Positions 9,084 through 18,028 of a DNA stretch of 64,000 bases are shown here, piece by piece. The DNA is from Cyclobacteriaceae bacterium (GTDB lineage Bacteria; Bacteroidota; Bacteroidia; Cytophagales; Cyclobacteriaceae), in the NCBI GenBank assembly GCA_019638285.1, contig JAHBUB010000010.1, positions 42,205 through 106,204 of the forward strand, in the 5' to 3' direction. Each line of letters begins with the position of its first letter. Within the stretch, counting starts at the first letter, position 1. The position numbers and the translations under genes were made by a program. Below the pieces are notes generated by a model. The model ran no database searches. It was not told the DNA's origin and saw only the letters and a program-made list of their open reading frames with translations.

Positions 9084-10109
9084 TTAGGGATTGGTCCTCA
9101 GGTCGCTGAATTTGCGCGTCCTCTTTAAGTGATAGTCAAAGAGGATTGCCCCTGGGTAGATTTGCCTGGCCTTATAAGGGAGCTTGAACGGCCGCTTGGA
9201 AGTGAGGTAGAAAAAGTGAATAAGCACGTATAAGTGGGCTTTGGCCACCGCCAGAAAATCCCTGCCTTGTCCTAAAAATAAAAATTTGATTGCGGCTACC
9301 CAATCCAAACCAATCCGGATTGGCAACCTCACCAGTAACTGACTGGCGCTTAGGTTTTTAATGAGTAGAATAATCCCATTTCTGAAATTGTAATAAGTTT
9401 TTCTCGGGTTAGACTTGTTCAGTGTTGCGCCACCTACATGGTATACCGTAGATTTTCCACAATACATCATCTTATGACCAGCTCTATTCATTCTCCAGCA
9501 CAAATCTATTTCTTCCATGTGTGCAAAAAATGTTTCATCCAGGCCGCCCATGGAGTGATATAACCCAGAACGTACCACCATGCAAGCGCCTGAAGTCCAG
9601 AAAACAGGGATGGTATCATCATACTGTCCCAAATCATCTTCTATCGTATCGAAAATACGTCCGCGGCAAAATGGATATCCTAGTAAATCAATAAATCCAC
9701 CTCCGGCCCCCGCATACTCAAATTGCTGTTTGTTGTTATAAGACAAAATCTTTGGTTGTGCGGCACCAATAGAAGGGTCATTGTCCAGTAGGGCAATTAT
9801 AGGCTCCAGCCATTGACTTGTTACCTCTACATCTGAGTTGAGTAGCACATAGTAATCTGCTGTGATCTGTTTAGCTGTGATCTGTTTAAAGGCAAAGTTA
9901 TAACCTCCACAGAATCCAAGGTTGGTGGAAATGGGAATTAATAATACCTGAGGAAATGCCTGTTGAAGAAATGCTTGCGAACCGTCTGCTGAGTTATTGT
10001 CGGCTACTACAATCTGTGCGTCTCCACTAAACTGGAGTACAGCAGGAAGAAACTTTTCAAGAAGCTCTTTGCCATTGTAATTAAGAATGACAACGGCAAC
10101 CTTACTCAT
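9084..10109 (-). CDS. Glycosyltransferase family 2
   Basis: 341 residues, GT-A fold. The N-terminus KVAVVILNYNGKELLEKFLP is the nucleotide-sugar binding start of family 2. LLNSDVEV near residue 100 is the DxD-like metal site, and FFAHMEEIDLCWRMNRAG near residue 215 holds the acidic acceptor-side ED motif. It resembles rhamnosyltransferase/WsbF-like enzymes that build cell-surface polysaccharide; the acceptor is unknown. The start overlaps the ybaB stop by 4 bp (ATGA), so translation is coupled. A perfect 15-bp tandem duplication at 9859-9888 gives QITAKQITA. Confidence 0.88.
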   Translation of the reverse strand: MSKVAVVILNYNGKELLEKFLPAVLQFSGDAQIVVADNNSADGSQAFLQQAFPQVLLIPISTNLGFCGGYNFAFKQITAKQITADYYVLLNSDVEVTSQWLEPIIALLDNDPSIGAAQPKILSYNNKQQFEYAGAGGGFIDLLGYPFCRGRIFDTIEDDLGQYDDTIPVFWTSGACMVVRSGLYHSMGGLDETFFAHMEEIDLCWRMNRAGHKMMYCGKSTVYHVGGATLNKSNPRKTYYNFRNGIILLIKNLSASQLLVRLPIRIGLDWVAAIKFLFLGQGRDFLAVAKAHLYVLIHFFYLTSKRPFKLPYKARQIYPGAILFDYHLKRTRKFSDLRTNP

Positions 10110-10441
10110 CCCATGAAACTGCTAAGATCCATTCCTGGTATGTTAGGAATTAAGCCTTCTGTACTTTTCTTTATTTCCTCCCTTGCCAGTATTTCGACCT
10201 CTTCCATGGCTTTGTTAATGGCAGCTATGCAAAGATCCTGTATAAGAATTTTGTCGTCTGCTTTTAAGATGGTGGGGTCGATATCTAATTCGATGAGTTG
10301 CTTTTTCCCGTTCACAGTTGCCTTCACCATCCCGCCTCCAGACTCACCCGTAGCTTTTACATGCACCAGATTGTCCTGGGCTTCCTTCATGCGGGCTTGC
10401 ACTTCTTTCATTTTGCCCATCATTTTCATCATGTCCAACAT
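10106..10441 (-). CDS. YbaB/EbfC family nucleoid-associated protein
   Basis: 111 residues, normal for the family. MLDMMKMMGKMKEVQARMKEAQDNL is the N-terminal helix, followed by the GGGMVKATVNGKKQLIELDIDP beta core that forms the DNA-binding dimer tweezers. Members bind DNA nonspecifically; in other phyla the gene sits with recR/dnaX, but here it is coupled to a glycosyltransferase by a 4-bp overlap. A promoter box at 10468 lies 27 bp upstream. Confidence 0.92.
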   Translation of the reverse strand: MLDMMKMMGKMKEVQARMKEAQDNLVHVKATGESGGGMVKATVNGKKQLIELDIDPTILKADDKILIQDLCIAAINKAMEEVEILAREEIKKSTEGLIPNIPGMDLSSFMG

Positions 10442-10467
10442 CGCTTGTTCTGTTTTGTTTGAAGATG

Positions 10468-10475
10468 CAAATTTA
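10468..10475 (-). promoter_or_regulatory. Putative -7 promoter box for ybaB-glycosyltransferase
   Basis: TAAATTTG on the minus strand, 27 bp upstream of the ybaB ATG. Confidence 0.5.
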
Positions 10476-10543
10476 GGATAATTTTTACTGGCCAGAGAAT
10501 ATGAATAACAGCGTCTATAAACTCTAGCTTACTGATTACCAAA

Positions 10544-12439
10544 TCACCGATTCCTTCTTAACACCGCTACTGTCCCAGTTTCTTTATAGGTACGTCCCGC
10601 CAAATCTGTTACTTGTGCTGACCACACATAGGCGTCTTCTGCTACGGGTTTCCCATTGAACGTACCATCCCAGGTGTCGTCTTTTTTGTTGCTATTGAAT
10701 ATGAGTTCGCCCCACCGATTGAAGATGGACAATTCTATTTTTACGATGAACTGGCCTTTTACAAAAAAGAGGTCGTTGAGCTTATCTCCATTGGGACTAA
10801 AAGCGGTAGGATAGAATATTTTAGAATCTTTAGTAAAGCCAATGGAGTTTGAGACAGAGGCTTTGATGCCACCTTCAATGGCATTGGCTCTAATTCGATA
10901 GTTTAGGTATTGGTGGTTGGGGTCTGCTTCATCATCAATGAAGGTATTGCTGACGCCTACATTAACAGATTTAATCAGCTTGTCCTGTATATCAAATTTA
11001 TCAACAATGTATTCGAGTACCCCATTGTTCCAACCTTCATAGTCCGTCCACTTCAAAGAAATGATGTTGTCATCCATGGTGCCCGTCATGCGTATGGGAT
11101 TGATAATAATTCCTTCCGGACTTTTGTTACCGCACTCATCGGTATAGTCGATGCGATAGGTAAAACTGCTTTCTGATAAATAGGCCTTATGGAGAAACTT
11201 AGTAGTAGTAGAAGTGCCGAAGTTGCCAAAAGTTTGCCCATCATTGGCAATAAGAATGTTGTACTTGGCAGGCGCACTTGCTGGATCCTGTATCCATTCT
11301 ATGTCAAGCCCTTGTGGAGTTACCACACTACTTGCATTGTTGATGGCGGGGGGTGTAGCAACTTTGAACGACTCACCACAAAACTGAAGCGACTCACTTG
11401 TCACTCCGCCAGCATATCGGTTAATTACTCGGTAGCAATAGTTGGTTTTACACTCAATGTCAATATCGTCAAAGCCGGTAGGTGCGCCTGGTATGACCGT
11501 GTGGGTGGCGCCATCCCTTTCTACTTCTATATTCTGTATGCCGACATTGGCAGTGGTCCAGCTTAGTTTGTTGACTCCGCTTTGAATGTTTAAATCAAAT
11601 TTTGGACTGCAAATCACATTAGAGTAATTATTAAGTCCATTACAAATATCGTAGGCGCCAAGTCGAAAGCAGTAATAGTTTGCTTCCGCGTTTAGGTTGC
11701 TAACCGTAAAAGTGGCAGTATCGTATAGCGTGGCCAATTGTTGAAAAGGCCCTGCGCTATTCACAGCAATTTCCAGACGATACTGAATGTGGGGCTGCGT
11801 GATAAAGTCCAATTTTATCTGCGACTTGTCCAAGGTGGTAAGTTTGTTGATCGTAGGTGCCGGAAGGGATGCGAGTGCATTAAAAGTTTGCACTTTAGAG
11901 TCACAGTTATCAGCAGAATTAAGGTTGAGCCCTCTTACAGAAATGGATTTATTACCGGGAGTGGCATAGTCATGAAATGCGGTAGCATTATTTCCACTGG
12001 GAATAATTGTTTCCGGGATACCGTCATTGTCAAAGTCAATCACTAATTGCTGATAACTTTTTTCCAGCACTTTAATAGTCACATCCGAGTTGGCGCAGGA
12101 GTAAATCTCAAAGTCAGGTTCGGTATTTTTTACCACGGTAATAGTAATATTATCGGCACCCTGTCCCTGGTATAAAACCTGAAGATTATAAATCCCAGGG
12201 GCAGTGTACTGGAAAGTAAAAAGGTTGAGTGTTTGCTGTCCCTTTCCTTCAAAATCCATAGAACATGGATTGGCACCATTGCAATTGCCTGCAAGCAGAT
12301 TGGTTAATGTAACTGTAAAGGGAGCGCAACCTTTGATTTGGTCAACCTGAAATCGTCCTAGTGTACTCGTATAGGGCTGTGCCATTGCAACACTTACCCA
12401 TAAAAGCGCTCCAGCGATCAGTGCAACCCTTATCTTCAC
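10544..12439 (-). CDS. Secreted protein with gliding-motility-associated C-terminal domain (T9SS substrate)
   Basis: 631 residues. The signal peptide MKIRVALIAGALLWVSVAMA is followed by PKD-like and fibronectin-like beta modules. The last ~85 residues are the gliding-motility-associated type B sorting domain: FSPNGDKLNDLFFVKGQF, then LSIFNRWGELIFNSNKKDDTWDG and AEDAYVWSAQV. Such proteins are exported by the type IX system to the cell surface or medium; the function of the body is unknown. The start overlaps the hutH stop by 4 bp (ATGA), so a surface protein is coupled to a cytoplasmic catabolic enzyme, a pairing with no obvious logic. Confidence 0.88.
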   Translation of the reverse strand: MKIRVALIAGALLWVSVAMAQPYTSTLGRFQVDQIKGCAPFTVTLTNLLAGNCNGANPCSMDFEGKGQQTLNLFTFQYTAPGIYNLQVLYQGQGADNITITVVKNTEPDFEIYSCANSDVTIKVLEKSYQQLVIDFDNDGIPETIIPSGNNATAFHDYATPGNKSISVRGLNLNSADNCDSKVQTFNALASLPAPTINKLTTLDKSQIKLDFITQPHIQYRLEIAVNSAGPFQQLATLYDTATFTVSNLNAEANYYCFRLGAYDICNGLNNYSNVICSPKFDLNIQSGVNKLSWTTANVGIQNIEVERDGATHTVIPGAPTGFDDIDIECKTNYCYRVINRYAGGVTSESLQFCGESFKVATPPAINNASSVVTPQGLDIEWIQDPASAPAKYNILIANDGQTFGNFGTSTTTKFLHKAYLSESSFTYRIDYTDECGNKSPEGIIINPIRMTGTMDDNIISLKWTDYEGWNNGVLEYIVDKFDIQDKLIKSVNVGVSNTFIDDEADPNHQYLNYRIRANAIEGGIKASVSNSIGFTKDSKIFYPTAFSPNGDKLNDLFFVKGQFIVKIELSIFNRWGELIFNSNKKDDTWDGTFNGKPVAEDAYVWSAQVTDLAGRTYKETGTVAVLRRNR

Positions 12440-13926
12440 TTGTTGAGGTTAAATTCCTTGAGAAATTTTTCTGCCTTCACCATGTCATCGTGAAGCAGAC
12501 GGTCTGTTTCTATAAACGGAACGATGGCCCTGAAAGTATCTACGAATTGTTCCAATGCAGGGGAGGTCTTCAAGGGTCTCCTGAATTCAAGCGCCTGGGC
12601 CGCGGTGATCAATTCAATGGCCAGGATAGAATAAAGATTGTTTACCACCCGATACAATTTAGTAGCGGCATTGGCCCCCATACTTACATGATCCTCTTGT
12701 CCATTGGAAGAGACAATAGAATCTACAGAAGCGGGGGAGCTGAGTTGTTTGTTCTGACTTACTAAAGAGGCTGCAGTATACTGTGGTATCATCAATCCCG
12801 AATTGATACCTGGATTGGCCACAAGGTAATTGGGCAGGTCGCGTGATCCTGAGATCAGCTGGTAGGTTCTTCTTTCAGAAATACTCCCCAATTCTGCCAA
12901 AGCGATGGATAAAAAATCCATAGCGAGGGCAAGCGGCTGACCATGAAAGTTGCCGGCAGAAATGATCCTGTCTTCTTCAGGGAAGCAGTTGGGATTATCT
13001 GTGACGCTGTTTATTTCTGTTAAGAATGTTTGTGCGACAAAACCAATCACATCATCCGTTGCACCATGTACCTGGGGGATGCACCGAAAGGAATAGGGAT
13101 CTTGTACATGCTTTTTAGGTTGGGAGATAATGCCGCTACCTGTTAATATTCTCTTCACCTCCTGGGCCACGCGTACCTGACCTTTGTGGGGTCGGATGGC
13201 GTGCACCAGTTCATCAAACGGCTCAATGCGACCATCAAAACTATCGAGTGACAATGCGCCAATAAGGTTGGCCAGACTTAGCAGACGTTGTGCGTGCAAA
13301 GTAGACCACACCCCATAAGCACTCATAAATTGTGTGCCGTTCAATAAGGCCAGCCCTTCCTTGGCTTTGAATGCGATAGGAGACAAGCCCAATTCTTTTA
13401 GCAAGTCACTACCCGAATATCTTTTGTTTTTATAAAGCACCTCGCCATAACCAATCAACGGAAGGGTAAGATGTGCCAAGGGTGCAAGGTCACCGGAAGC
13501 ACCCAGCGACCCCATTTCATATACAATGGGCAACGCGTGATGGTTGTATAAGGCAACCAGGTGTTCCACGGTTTCAAGCTGTACACCAGAGTAGCCATAG
13601 GCCAGCGACTGTACTTTTAGCAAAAGCATGAGGTGAACTATTTCAGAGGGCACTTCTGGGCCAGCACCACATGCATGCGACATGACAAGATTCTTCTGTA
13701 GTTTGCCTAGCTCCTCTGTCGGGATGTTTTTGCTGTAAAGCGATCCAAAGCCTGTGTTGATTCCATACACGGGTGTAGTCGACTCACTTACCTTCTTATC
13801 CAGATAGTTGCGGCAGGTAGTTATTTTTGATACTGCCTCTTCTGATAATTTGATTTGACCATTTAATACCTCGCCTACCTCAGGGAGTGTGAGTGTTTTT
13901 GTAGAGATGGAATGCGTCTTGCTCAA
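12436..13926 (-). CDS. hutH: Histidine ammonia-lyase
   Basis: Deaminates L-histidine to urocanate, the first step of histidine degradation (EC 4.3.1.3). 496 residues, normal. The MIO electrophile comes from Ala-Ser-Gly in GSLGASGDLAPLAH near residue 143. YGINTGFGSL near residue 55 carries the catalytic Tyr, and SSNGQEDHVSMGAN near residue 410 is also characteristic. No hutU, hutI or hutG is in the window, so the rest of the pathway is elsewhere. It follows hisS by 1 bp and overlaps the downstream T9SS gene. A phenylalanine/tyrosine lyase is the alternative, but the residues read as HAL. Confidence 0.93.
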   Translation of the reverse strand: MSKTHSISTKTLTLPEVGEVLNGQIKLSEEAVSKITTCRNYLDKKVSESTTPVYGINTGFGSLYSKNIPTEELGKLQKNLVMSHACGAGPEVPSEIVHLMLLLKVQSLAYGYSGVQLETVEHLVALYNHHALPIVYEMGSLGASGDLAPLAHLTLPLIGYGEVLYKNKRYSGSDLLKELGLSPIAFKAKEGLALLNGTQFMSAYGVWSTLHAQRLLSLANLIGALSLDSFDGRIEPFDELVHAIRPHKGQVRVAQEVKRILTGSGIISQPKKHVQDPYSFRCIPQVHGATDDVIGFVAQTFLTEINSVTDNPNCFPEEDRIISAGNFHGQPLALAMDFLSIALAELGSISERRTYQLISGSRDLPNYLVANPGINSGLMIPQYTAASLVSQNKQLSSPASVDSIVSSNGQEDHVSMGANAATKLYRVVNNLYSILAIELITAAQALEFRRPLKTSPALEQFVDTFRAIVPFIETDRLLHDDMVKAEKFLKEFNLNK

Positions 13927-13927
13927 A

Positions 13928-15289
13928 TCAGAATTGAATTAGGATTTCATCCAGTGTCAAAGGCTGCTGCTCACCGGTTTTCATATTTTTAAAAGTAAGA
14001 ACTCCGCTCTTCATTTCATCCGAACCGATAACAATAACATAGGGAATCTTCTTCTTATTGGCATAGTCCAATTGCTTTTTAAGCTTGCTGATGTCAGGGT
14101 AAATCTCTGAAGCTATCCCATCGCTTCTAAGCGCTTTCAGTGCCTTCAATCCATAAAGCATTGCCTTCTCATCAAAATGAGCAATGAGCACCTTCGATGA
14201 TTGCTCGGTGTCCTCAGGGAATAAATTCAGCTCATCCATGGCATCGTAAAGTCTATCTACACCAAAAGAAAACCCTACCCCAGAGACACCTTCCAGTCCG
14301 AATACTCCGGTAAGGTTATCATAGCGACCACCACCACTCACACTGCCAATGCCCACATTATTGATCTTCACTTCAAAGATGGCACCCGTGTAATAGCTCA
14401 GCCCTCTTGCCAATGCAATATCCAATTCAAACGAATCGGCAGCGAGATCAAATTTAGAGAGTAGCTCAATGATGTGTTTAATGTCGTGGACGCCCTTCGT
14501 TCCTTTTTCGGATTGCTCCAACTTGTTTTTAAGTAATTCTATTTTCTCCAGGTTAGACCCCTTGAAATTGAGGATATCAAAGATCCGGTCAATGCTCCCT
14601 TCTTTAAACCCTTTGCTGCTCAGCTCTTCTTTTACCTTTTCCTCACCAATCTTATCCAACTTGTCAATGGCGACAAACAAGGAGGATTCGTTCCCTTTGG
14701 CTTCGGCAATTTCTGCCAAGCCGGTAAGAATACCCCTGTGGTTGATCTTTATAGAGAAATCTTCAATGCCCAACCCTTTGCACACCTCTTTGATCATCAG
14801 CACTATCTCCGCTTCGCAAAGCAGGGAGTCGGTGCCAATCACATCGGCATCGCATTGGTAAAATTCGCGGTACCTTCCTTTTTGGGGCCGATCGGCACGC
14901 CATACGGGCTGTATCTGGAAACGTTTGAAGGGAAAGGTGACCTCGTGGCGGTTCATCACCACATAGCGGGCAAAAGGTACGGTGAGATCGTACTTGAGGC
15001 CTTTTTCGGAAATATCGAAGGTGATTCCTTTTGAATCCCGAGCCTTCAACTTGTCCTCATCCGCATTCTTTAGGTAATCACCGGAATTGAGCACTTTAAA
15101 TAGGAGTTGATCTCCCTCTTCTCCATATTTCCCCGTAAGGGTGGAAAGGTTTTCCATGGCGGGGGTCTCCAGTTGCTGGAAGCCATACTTCTGAAATACC
15201 CCTTTAATGGTGCTTAATATAAATTGACGCCTGGCCATGATGACTGGCCCGAAGTCGCGTGTTCCTTTAGGTAGAGTCGGTTTTTCCAT
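13928..15289 (-). CDS. hisS: Histidine--tRNA ligase
   Basis: Charges tRNA-His. 453 residues, class II. PKGTRDFGP marks the start, GRYREFYQCDADVIG near residue 135 is motif 2, and LARGLSYYTGAIFEV near residue 300 is the histidine-binding HisA motif. The C-terminal ~95 residues (KVLIAHFDEKAM onward) form the anticodon-binding domain. HutH starts 1 bp after the stop, so one transcript likely carries both histidine-using enzymes. A promoter box at 15300 would give a nearly leaderless mRNA. Confidence 0.96.
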   Translation of the reverse strand: MEKPTLPKGTRDFGPVIMARRQFILSTIKGVFQKYGFQQLETPAMENLSTLTGKYGEEGDQLLFKVLNSGDYLKNADEDKLKARDSKGITFDISEKGLKYDLTVPFARYVVMNRHEVTFPFKRFQIQPVWRADRPQKGRYREFYQCDADVIGTDSLLCEAEIVLMIKEVCKGLGIEDFSIKINHRGILTGLAEIAEAKGNESSLFVAIDKLDKIGEEKVKEELSSKGFKEGSIDRIFDILNFKGSNLEKIELLKNKLEQSEKGTKGVHDIKHIIELLSKFDLAADSFELDIALARGLSYYTGAIFEVKINNVGIGSVSGGGRYDNLTGVFGLEGVSGVGFSFGVDRLYDAMDELNLFPEDTEQSSKVLIAHFDEKAMLYGLKALKALRSDGIASEIYPDISKLKKQLDYANKKKIPYVIVIGSDEMKSGVLTFKNMKTGEQQPLTLDEILIQF

Positions 15290-15299
15290 TGCTATAAGC

Positions 15300-15307
15300 C
15301 AAAACTA
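15300..15307 (-). promoter_or_regulatory. Putative -7 promoter box for hisS
   Basis: TAGTTTTG on the minus strand, ending 10 bp before the ATG, so the mRNA leader would be only a few nucleotides. Confidence 0.45.
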
Positions 15308-15383
15308 ACCATGATCGGGCTGATTTACATGATTTAAAGGCCGGATTAGCTTAAAATTATTTTTTAAGATTGATAGTTTCTGC

Positions 15384-15391
15384 TATTTTTG
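15384..15391 (+). promoter_or_regulatory. Putative -7 promoter box for the small basic protein
   Basis: TATTTTTG matches TAnnTTTG. A start about 6 bp downstream leaves a ~40-nt leader and rules out the longer reading frame that begins at 15370. Confidence 0.5.
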
Positions 15392-15438
15392 CGACCTCTT
15401 GCATTATAGCAGGGAATCACATTAAAAAAATTACCATC

Positions 15439-15588
15439 ATGTCAATAACCAGATTGAAGAGAAAAGCAAGAAAAGACAAGGCTAAGTCTTCTCGCAGAAG
15501 GACCGAGTTGAAAGTTCAGAATTTTAAGCCTGTGATGAAGTCTATTGATATTGAAAAGATAAAAGAAGAATTCAAGGCGAAGAAGTAA
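15439..15588 (+). CDS. Small basic protein (49 aa), unknown function
   Basis: MSITRLKRKARKDKAKSSRR and the following residues make a 49-residue, strongly basic (Lys/Arg-rich), Cys-free helical protein. The start is ATG at 15439; a longer frame from 15370 begins upstream of the promoter box. Size and charge suggest binding to RNA, ribosomes or DNA, but I do not recognise a characterised family. It has its own promoter box and shares a bidirectional terminator with the convergent phosphodiesterase, which supports it being a real gene. Confidence 0.65.
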   Translation: MSITRLKRKARKDKAKSSRRRTELKVQNFKPVMKSIDIEKIKEEFKAKK

Positions 15589-15607
15589 TTTGAATTCAAA
15601 GACAATA

Positions 15608-15637
15608 GAAAAAGTCGACCCCACGGTTGACTTTTTT
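15608..15637. terminator. Bidirectional intrinsic terminator
   Basis: AAAAAGTCGACC, a 4-nt loop CCAC, then GGTTGACTTTTTT: a 12-bp stem with one G-T wobble and A/T tails on both sides. It sits between convergent genes ending at 15588 and 15655. Confidence 0.88.
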
Positions 15638-15654
15638 AGTTTTAGGCACTTCCA

Positions 15655-16164
15655 TTAATCTATTATACTCCCTCGCTTTCCCAATTCAATCACCTGCATG
15701 TTTTTAATCTGAGCATCTATCAGCTCAAACCTTACAATCGTTTTTATGTGATGAAACCCATGATTTCCCGCAGCGCCAGGGTTTAGGTAGAGCATATTAT
15801 CAAACTTCGGATCTCGTTGCGCCTTCATGATATGGGAATGGCCACAAATCAAAAGATCAGGAGGGTGACGGAGTAGTTGATTTTTGATTCTGTCATTGTA
15901 GCGCGGGGGCGTGCCAGCAATGTGGGTAATCCAAACTTCCACTCCTTCACAGGTAAACATCCAGTCTTCAGGAAAGCGATTGTACACGGAGGCACTGTCG
16001 ATATTGCCAAACACGGCACGTACCGGTTTGAATTTTTCCAGTGTTTCGATTACAGCGACATCACCAATGTCTCCAGCATGCCATATTTCATCTACTTCTT
16101 TGAAGTACTCAAATACTTTAGGGTCGAGATAACCGTGGGTGTCGGAGAGGAGGCCTATTTTCAT
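15655..16164 (-). CDS. YfcE/MJ0936-like metallophosphoesterase
   Basis: 169 residues of the small calcineurin-like phosphodiesterase family. Metal ligands are visible in order: DTH (residues 8-10), GDIGD near 32, GN near 53, H near 80 and GHSH near 110. Related enzymes hydrolyse phosphodiesters with two Mn ions in the cytoplasm; the natural substrate is unknown. It is a single gene transcribed away from the palindromic repeat at 16288, with a promoter box 9 bp upstream. Confidence 0.88.
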   Translation of the reverse strand: MKIGLLSDTHGYLDPKVFEYFKEVDEIWHAGDIGDVAVIETLEKFKPVRAVFGNIDSASVYNRFPEDWMFTCEGVEVWITHIAGTPPRYNDRIKNQLLRHPPDLLICGHSHIMKAQRDPKFDNMLYLNPGAAGNHGFHHIKTIVRFELIDAQIKNMQVIELGKRGSIID

Positions 16165-16172
16165 GTCTGCGT

Positions 16173-16180
16173 CAAAACTA
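16173..16180 (-). promoter_or_regulatory. Putative -7 promoter box for the phosphodiesterase
   Basis: TAGTTTTG on the minus strand, only 8 bp before the ATG at 16164. Same octamer as at hisS; predicts a near-leaderless mRNA. Confidence 0.45.
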
Positions 16181-16287
16181 CCAAAGTCTTATCTTTTAAG
16201 TGCTAATTAAAATACATGAGCGACTTTTGGCTTTATGATGAAGTTGTAAATGGTAAGTATGAAACTCAGGGTTGGGTAATGATTAAC

Positions 16288-16431
16288 TGGAGTTACGCAA
16301 AAATGCAATTTAACCACAAAGATCACGGAGGTAGAACACAGAGCTACACAAAGAAAAGCCTCCGTGTTTACTCTGTGTGCACTTTTCTCTGTATATTCTC
16401 AGTGGTAAAAAATTGTTTTACGCAACTCCAA
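16288..16431. repeat. ~144-bp imperfect palindromic intergenic repeat
   Basis: Outer arms TGGAGTTACGCAAAA and TTTTACGCAACTCCA match at 13 of 15 positions. Inside, CACGGAGG (16324) pairs with CCTCCGTG (16359) and ACACAGAG (16336) pairs with CTCTGTGT (16371) in an interleaved, not nested, order. Its word composition (ACCACAAAG, ACACAGAG, CACGGAGG) resembles a dispersed intergenic repeat I have seen in many unrelated bacterial genomes. A 72-codon frame crosses it but looks spurious. Confidence 0.7.
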
Positions 16432-16469
16432 TGATTAATAAGAGTGTGGTAATTTTATGTAGTTAACTA

Positions 16470-17942
16470 CTAATTCTTCACCAAACGAACAGTACGCAAT
16501 TGTTGCCCATCAAATATTCGAACTAAGTATATGCCAGAAGGTTGATTGACGAGCGATATCTGTGTGTCGCTACCAGTGTTAATCGTGAATTGTACCTTTT
16601 GCCCTAGATTATTAAATACCTGAACTTGCTCTTCAGTCAGCCGCATTTGAGGGATTGTGAATATTCCTGTAGAAGGATTAGGAAATACCTGTATTGTTGA
16701 GGCGCCCTCATAATGTACAGCTACAATAGGGGAGTAATCCACCTGTCCATCAAAGTCTGTTTGTTTTAAACGATAATAAGAAACCCCCTGAATGGGCTGG
16801 TTGTCGTATCGCAGATATTGAATGGGTTCGTTGGAGTTTCCAGCACCTTTAATCTTATCAATTTCTGTCCAATCTTCAGGACCCGTGGATCGTTGAATTT
16901 GAAAGAAATCGTTATTGATTTCTGTAGCTGTCTTCCATTCAAGCAGGATTGCATCAGCTTGGGGGGTGGCTTTGAAGGACACCAGTTTTACGGGCAGTGG
17001 ACTGCCTAGATTGGTGTTACCCAAAGTGAAACGATCTCCATTTTGAAAGTTAACCCCAGAGAATACCACCTTGTTGTTGGAGTATGAACCTACAATTGGC
17101 GTCACGTCATTGTCGGCAAATCCATCTCCATCACGATCAATGAGCAACAATAAGTTAGAGCCGAGAAAGGAGCCAGCCAACATACTTACATCGAACGAAA
17201 CGGATACATTTCCCACATCCCCTGTCTCACTCACCGCCCATATTCTGTTGAGCCGCTCTTGTATGATTGTTCCATCCACAGCGGTACCTACTGCAGTGGT
17301 GGAGCTATTGTAGATAGCATTATTATGTCCCCACATCAAGAATTCTCCATCTCCGAGATCCCTTGGGTGCCACATGCGAACTACCCCGGTGCCTTTTGCA
17401 TCTCTATGGTAAGACCCATCAGCAGCCTGCCCCACACCGGCTACTTCATGATCGAAGTCTGTACCTGTGTTGTCCATGGTGTACACATCGTTGAGGGTAA
17501 GTGCAAAATTGTATTTGGCGGCCAGGTAATTATTAATGAGTATCACTTGTGCGGCATTGGTTACTTTGCTGTACATGATCACCTCACCAATACGCCCAAG
17601 GAAATAGAAATTGGGGCCTGCTTCATTTTGTCCTGCGCCTACGCGGGTATTCGTTGTGTTGTTGAATACAAATGTTGGTGTTGCTGTTACCGCAGCTCCA
17701 TTTTGAATGGAGAGGGATTTGCTATTGGCTGTAGCATCATAGGTAAACGCCTGTGAAGCCCAGGTGCCAGCGGTGCTGCTGGCATTAAGTTGATCCCATC
17801 CGGTTCCCTTTCCATTCCAGAAGGTCCAGGTGTCGCTGTTAGGTATACTGTAGAGCATGTAACCCCCGGTAGGACTTGCTTTTCTGCTAGATATCACTGT
17901 TTTATAGGCTGTTGAGTGGGTCACATTATTGGCAGAGAACAC
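16470..17942 (-). CDS. 3' part of frameshifted T9SS surface protein: LamG-like module and type A sorting domain
   Basis: Downstream portion of the protein beginning at 20182. The frame stays open upstream of its first ATG (17942) to about 18085 and there reads DFTVGNGAVFKTNAVNSYS, continuing the LamG/concanavalin-like module left unfinished in the upstream frame. A conserved module (FLMWGHNN, RIWAVSE, LLIDRDGDGF) follows. The last ~80 residues are a Por/type A sorting domain: VFPNPSTGIF, then QVFNNLGQKV and PSGIYLVRIFDGQQLRTVRLVKN. That domain directs type IX export and surface attachment. With no signal peptide of its own, it is functional only if joined to the 5' part. Confidence 0.8.
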   Translation of the reverse strand: MFSANNVTHSTAYKTVISSRKASPTGGYMLYSIPNSDTWTFWNGKGTGWDQLNASSTAGTWASQAFTYDATANSKSLSIQNGAAVTATPTFVFNNTTNTRVGAGQNEAGPNFYFLGRIGEVIMYSKVTNAAQVILINNYLAAKYNFALTLNDVYTMDNTGTDFDHEVAGVGQAADGSYHRDAKGTGVVRMWHPRDLGDGEFLMWGHNNAIYNSSTTAVGTAVDGTIIQERLNRIWAVSETGDVGNVSVSFDVSMLAGSFLGSNLLLLIDRDGDGFADNDVTPIVGSYSNNKVVFSGVNFQNGDRFTLGNTNLGSPLPVKLVSFKATPQADAILLEWKTATEINNDFFQIQRSTGPEDWTEIDKIKGAGNSNEPIQYLRYDNQPIQGVSYYRLKQTDFDGQVDYSPIVAVHYEGASTIQVFPNPSTGIFTIPQMRLTEEQVQVFNNLGQKVQFTINTGSDTQISLVNQPSGIYLVRIFDGQQLRTVRLVKN

Positions 17943-18028
17943 AGAGAAATTGGCCGGATTTAATGCGGCAGTATAGGCGCGTTGAAAGTAATGAGAGGTA
18001 CCATTGAAATCAAGTACTGAGTAGCTAT

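Noticed and set aside
16216-16434. 72-codon ORF over the palindromic repeat
   Set aside because: Most of it is the inverted-repeat element; no ribosome site or family resemblance.
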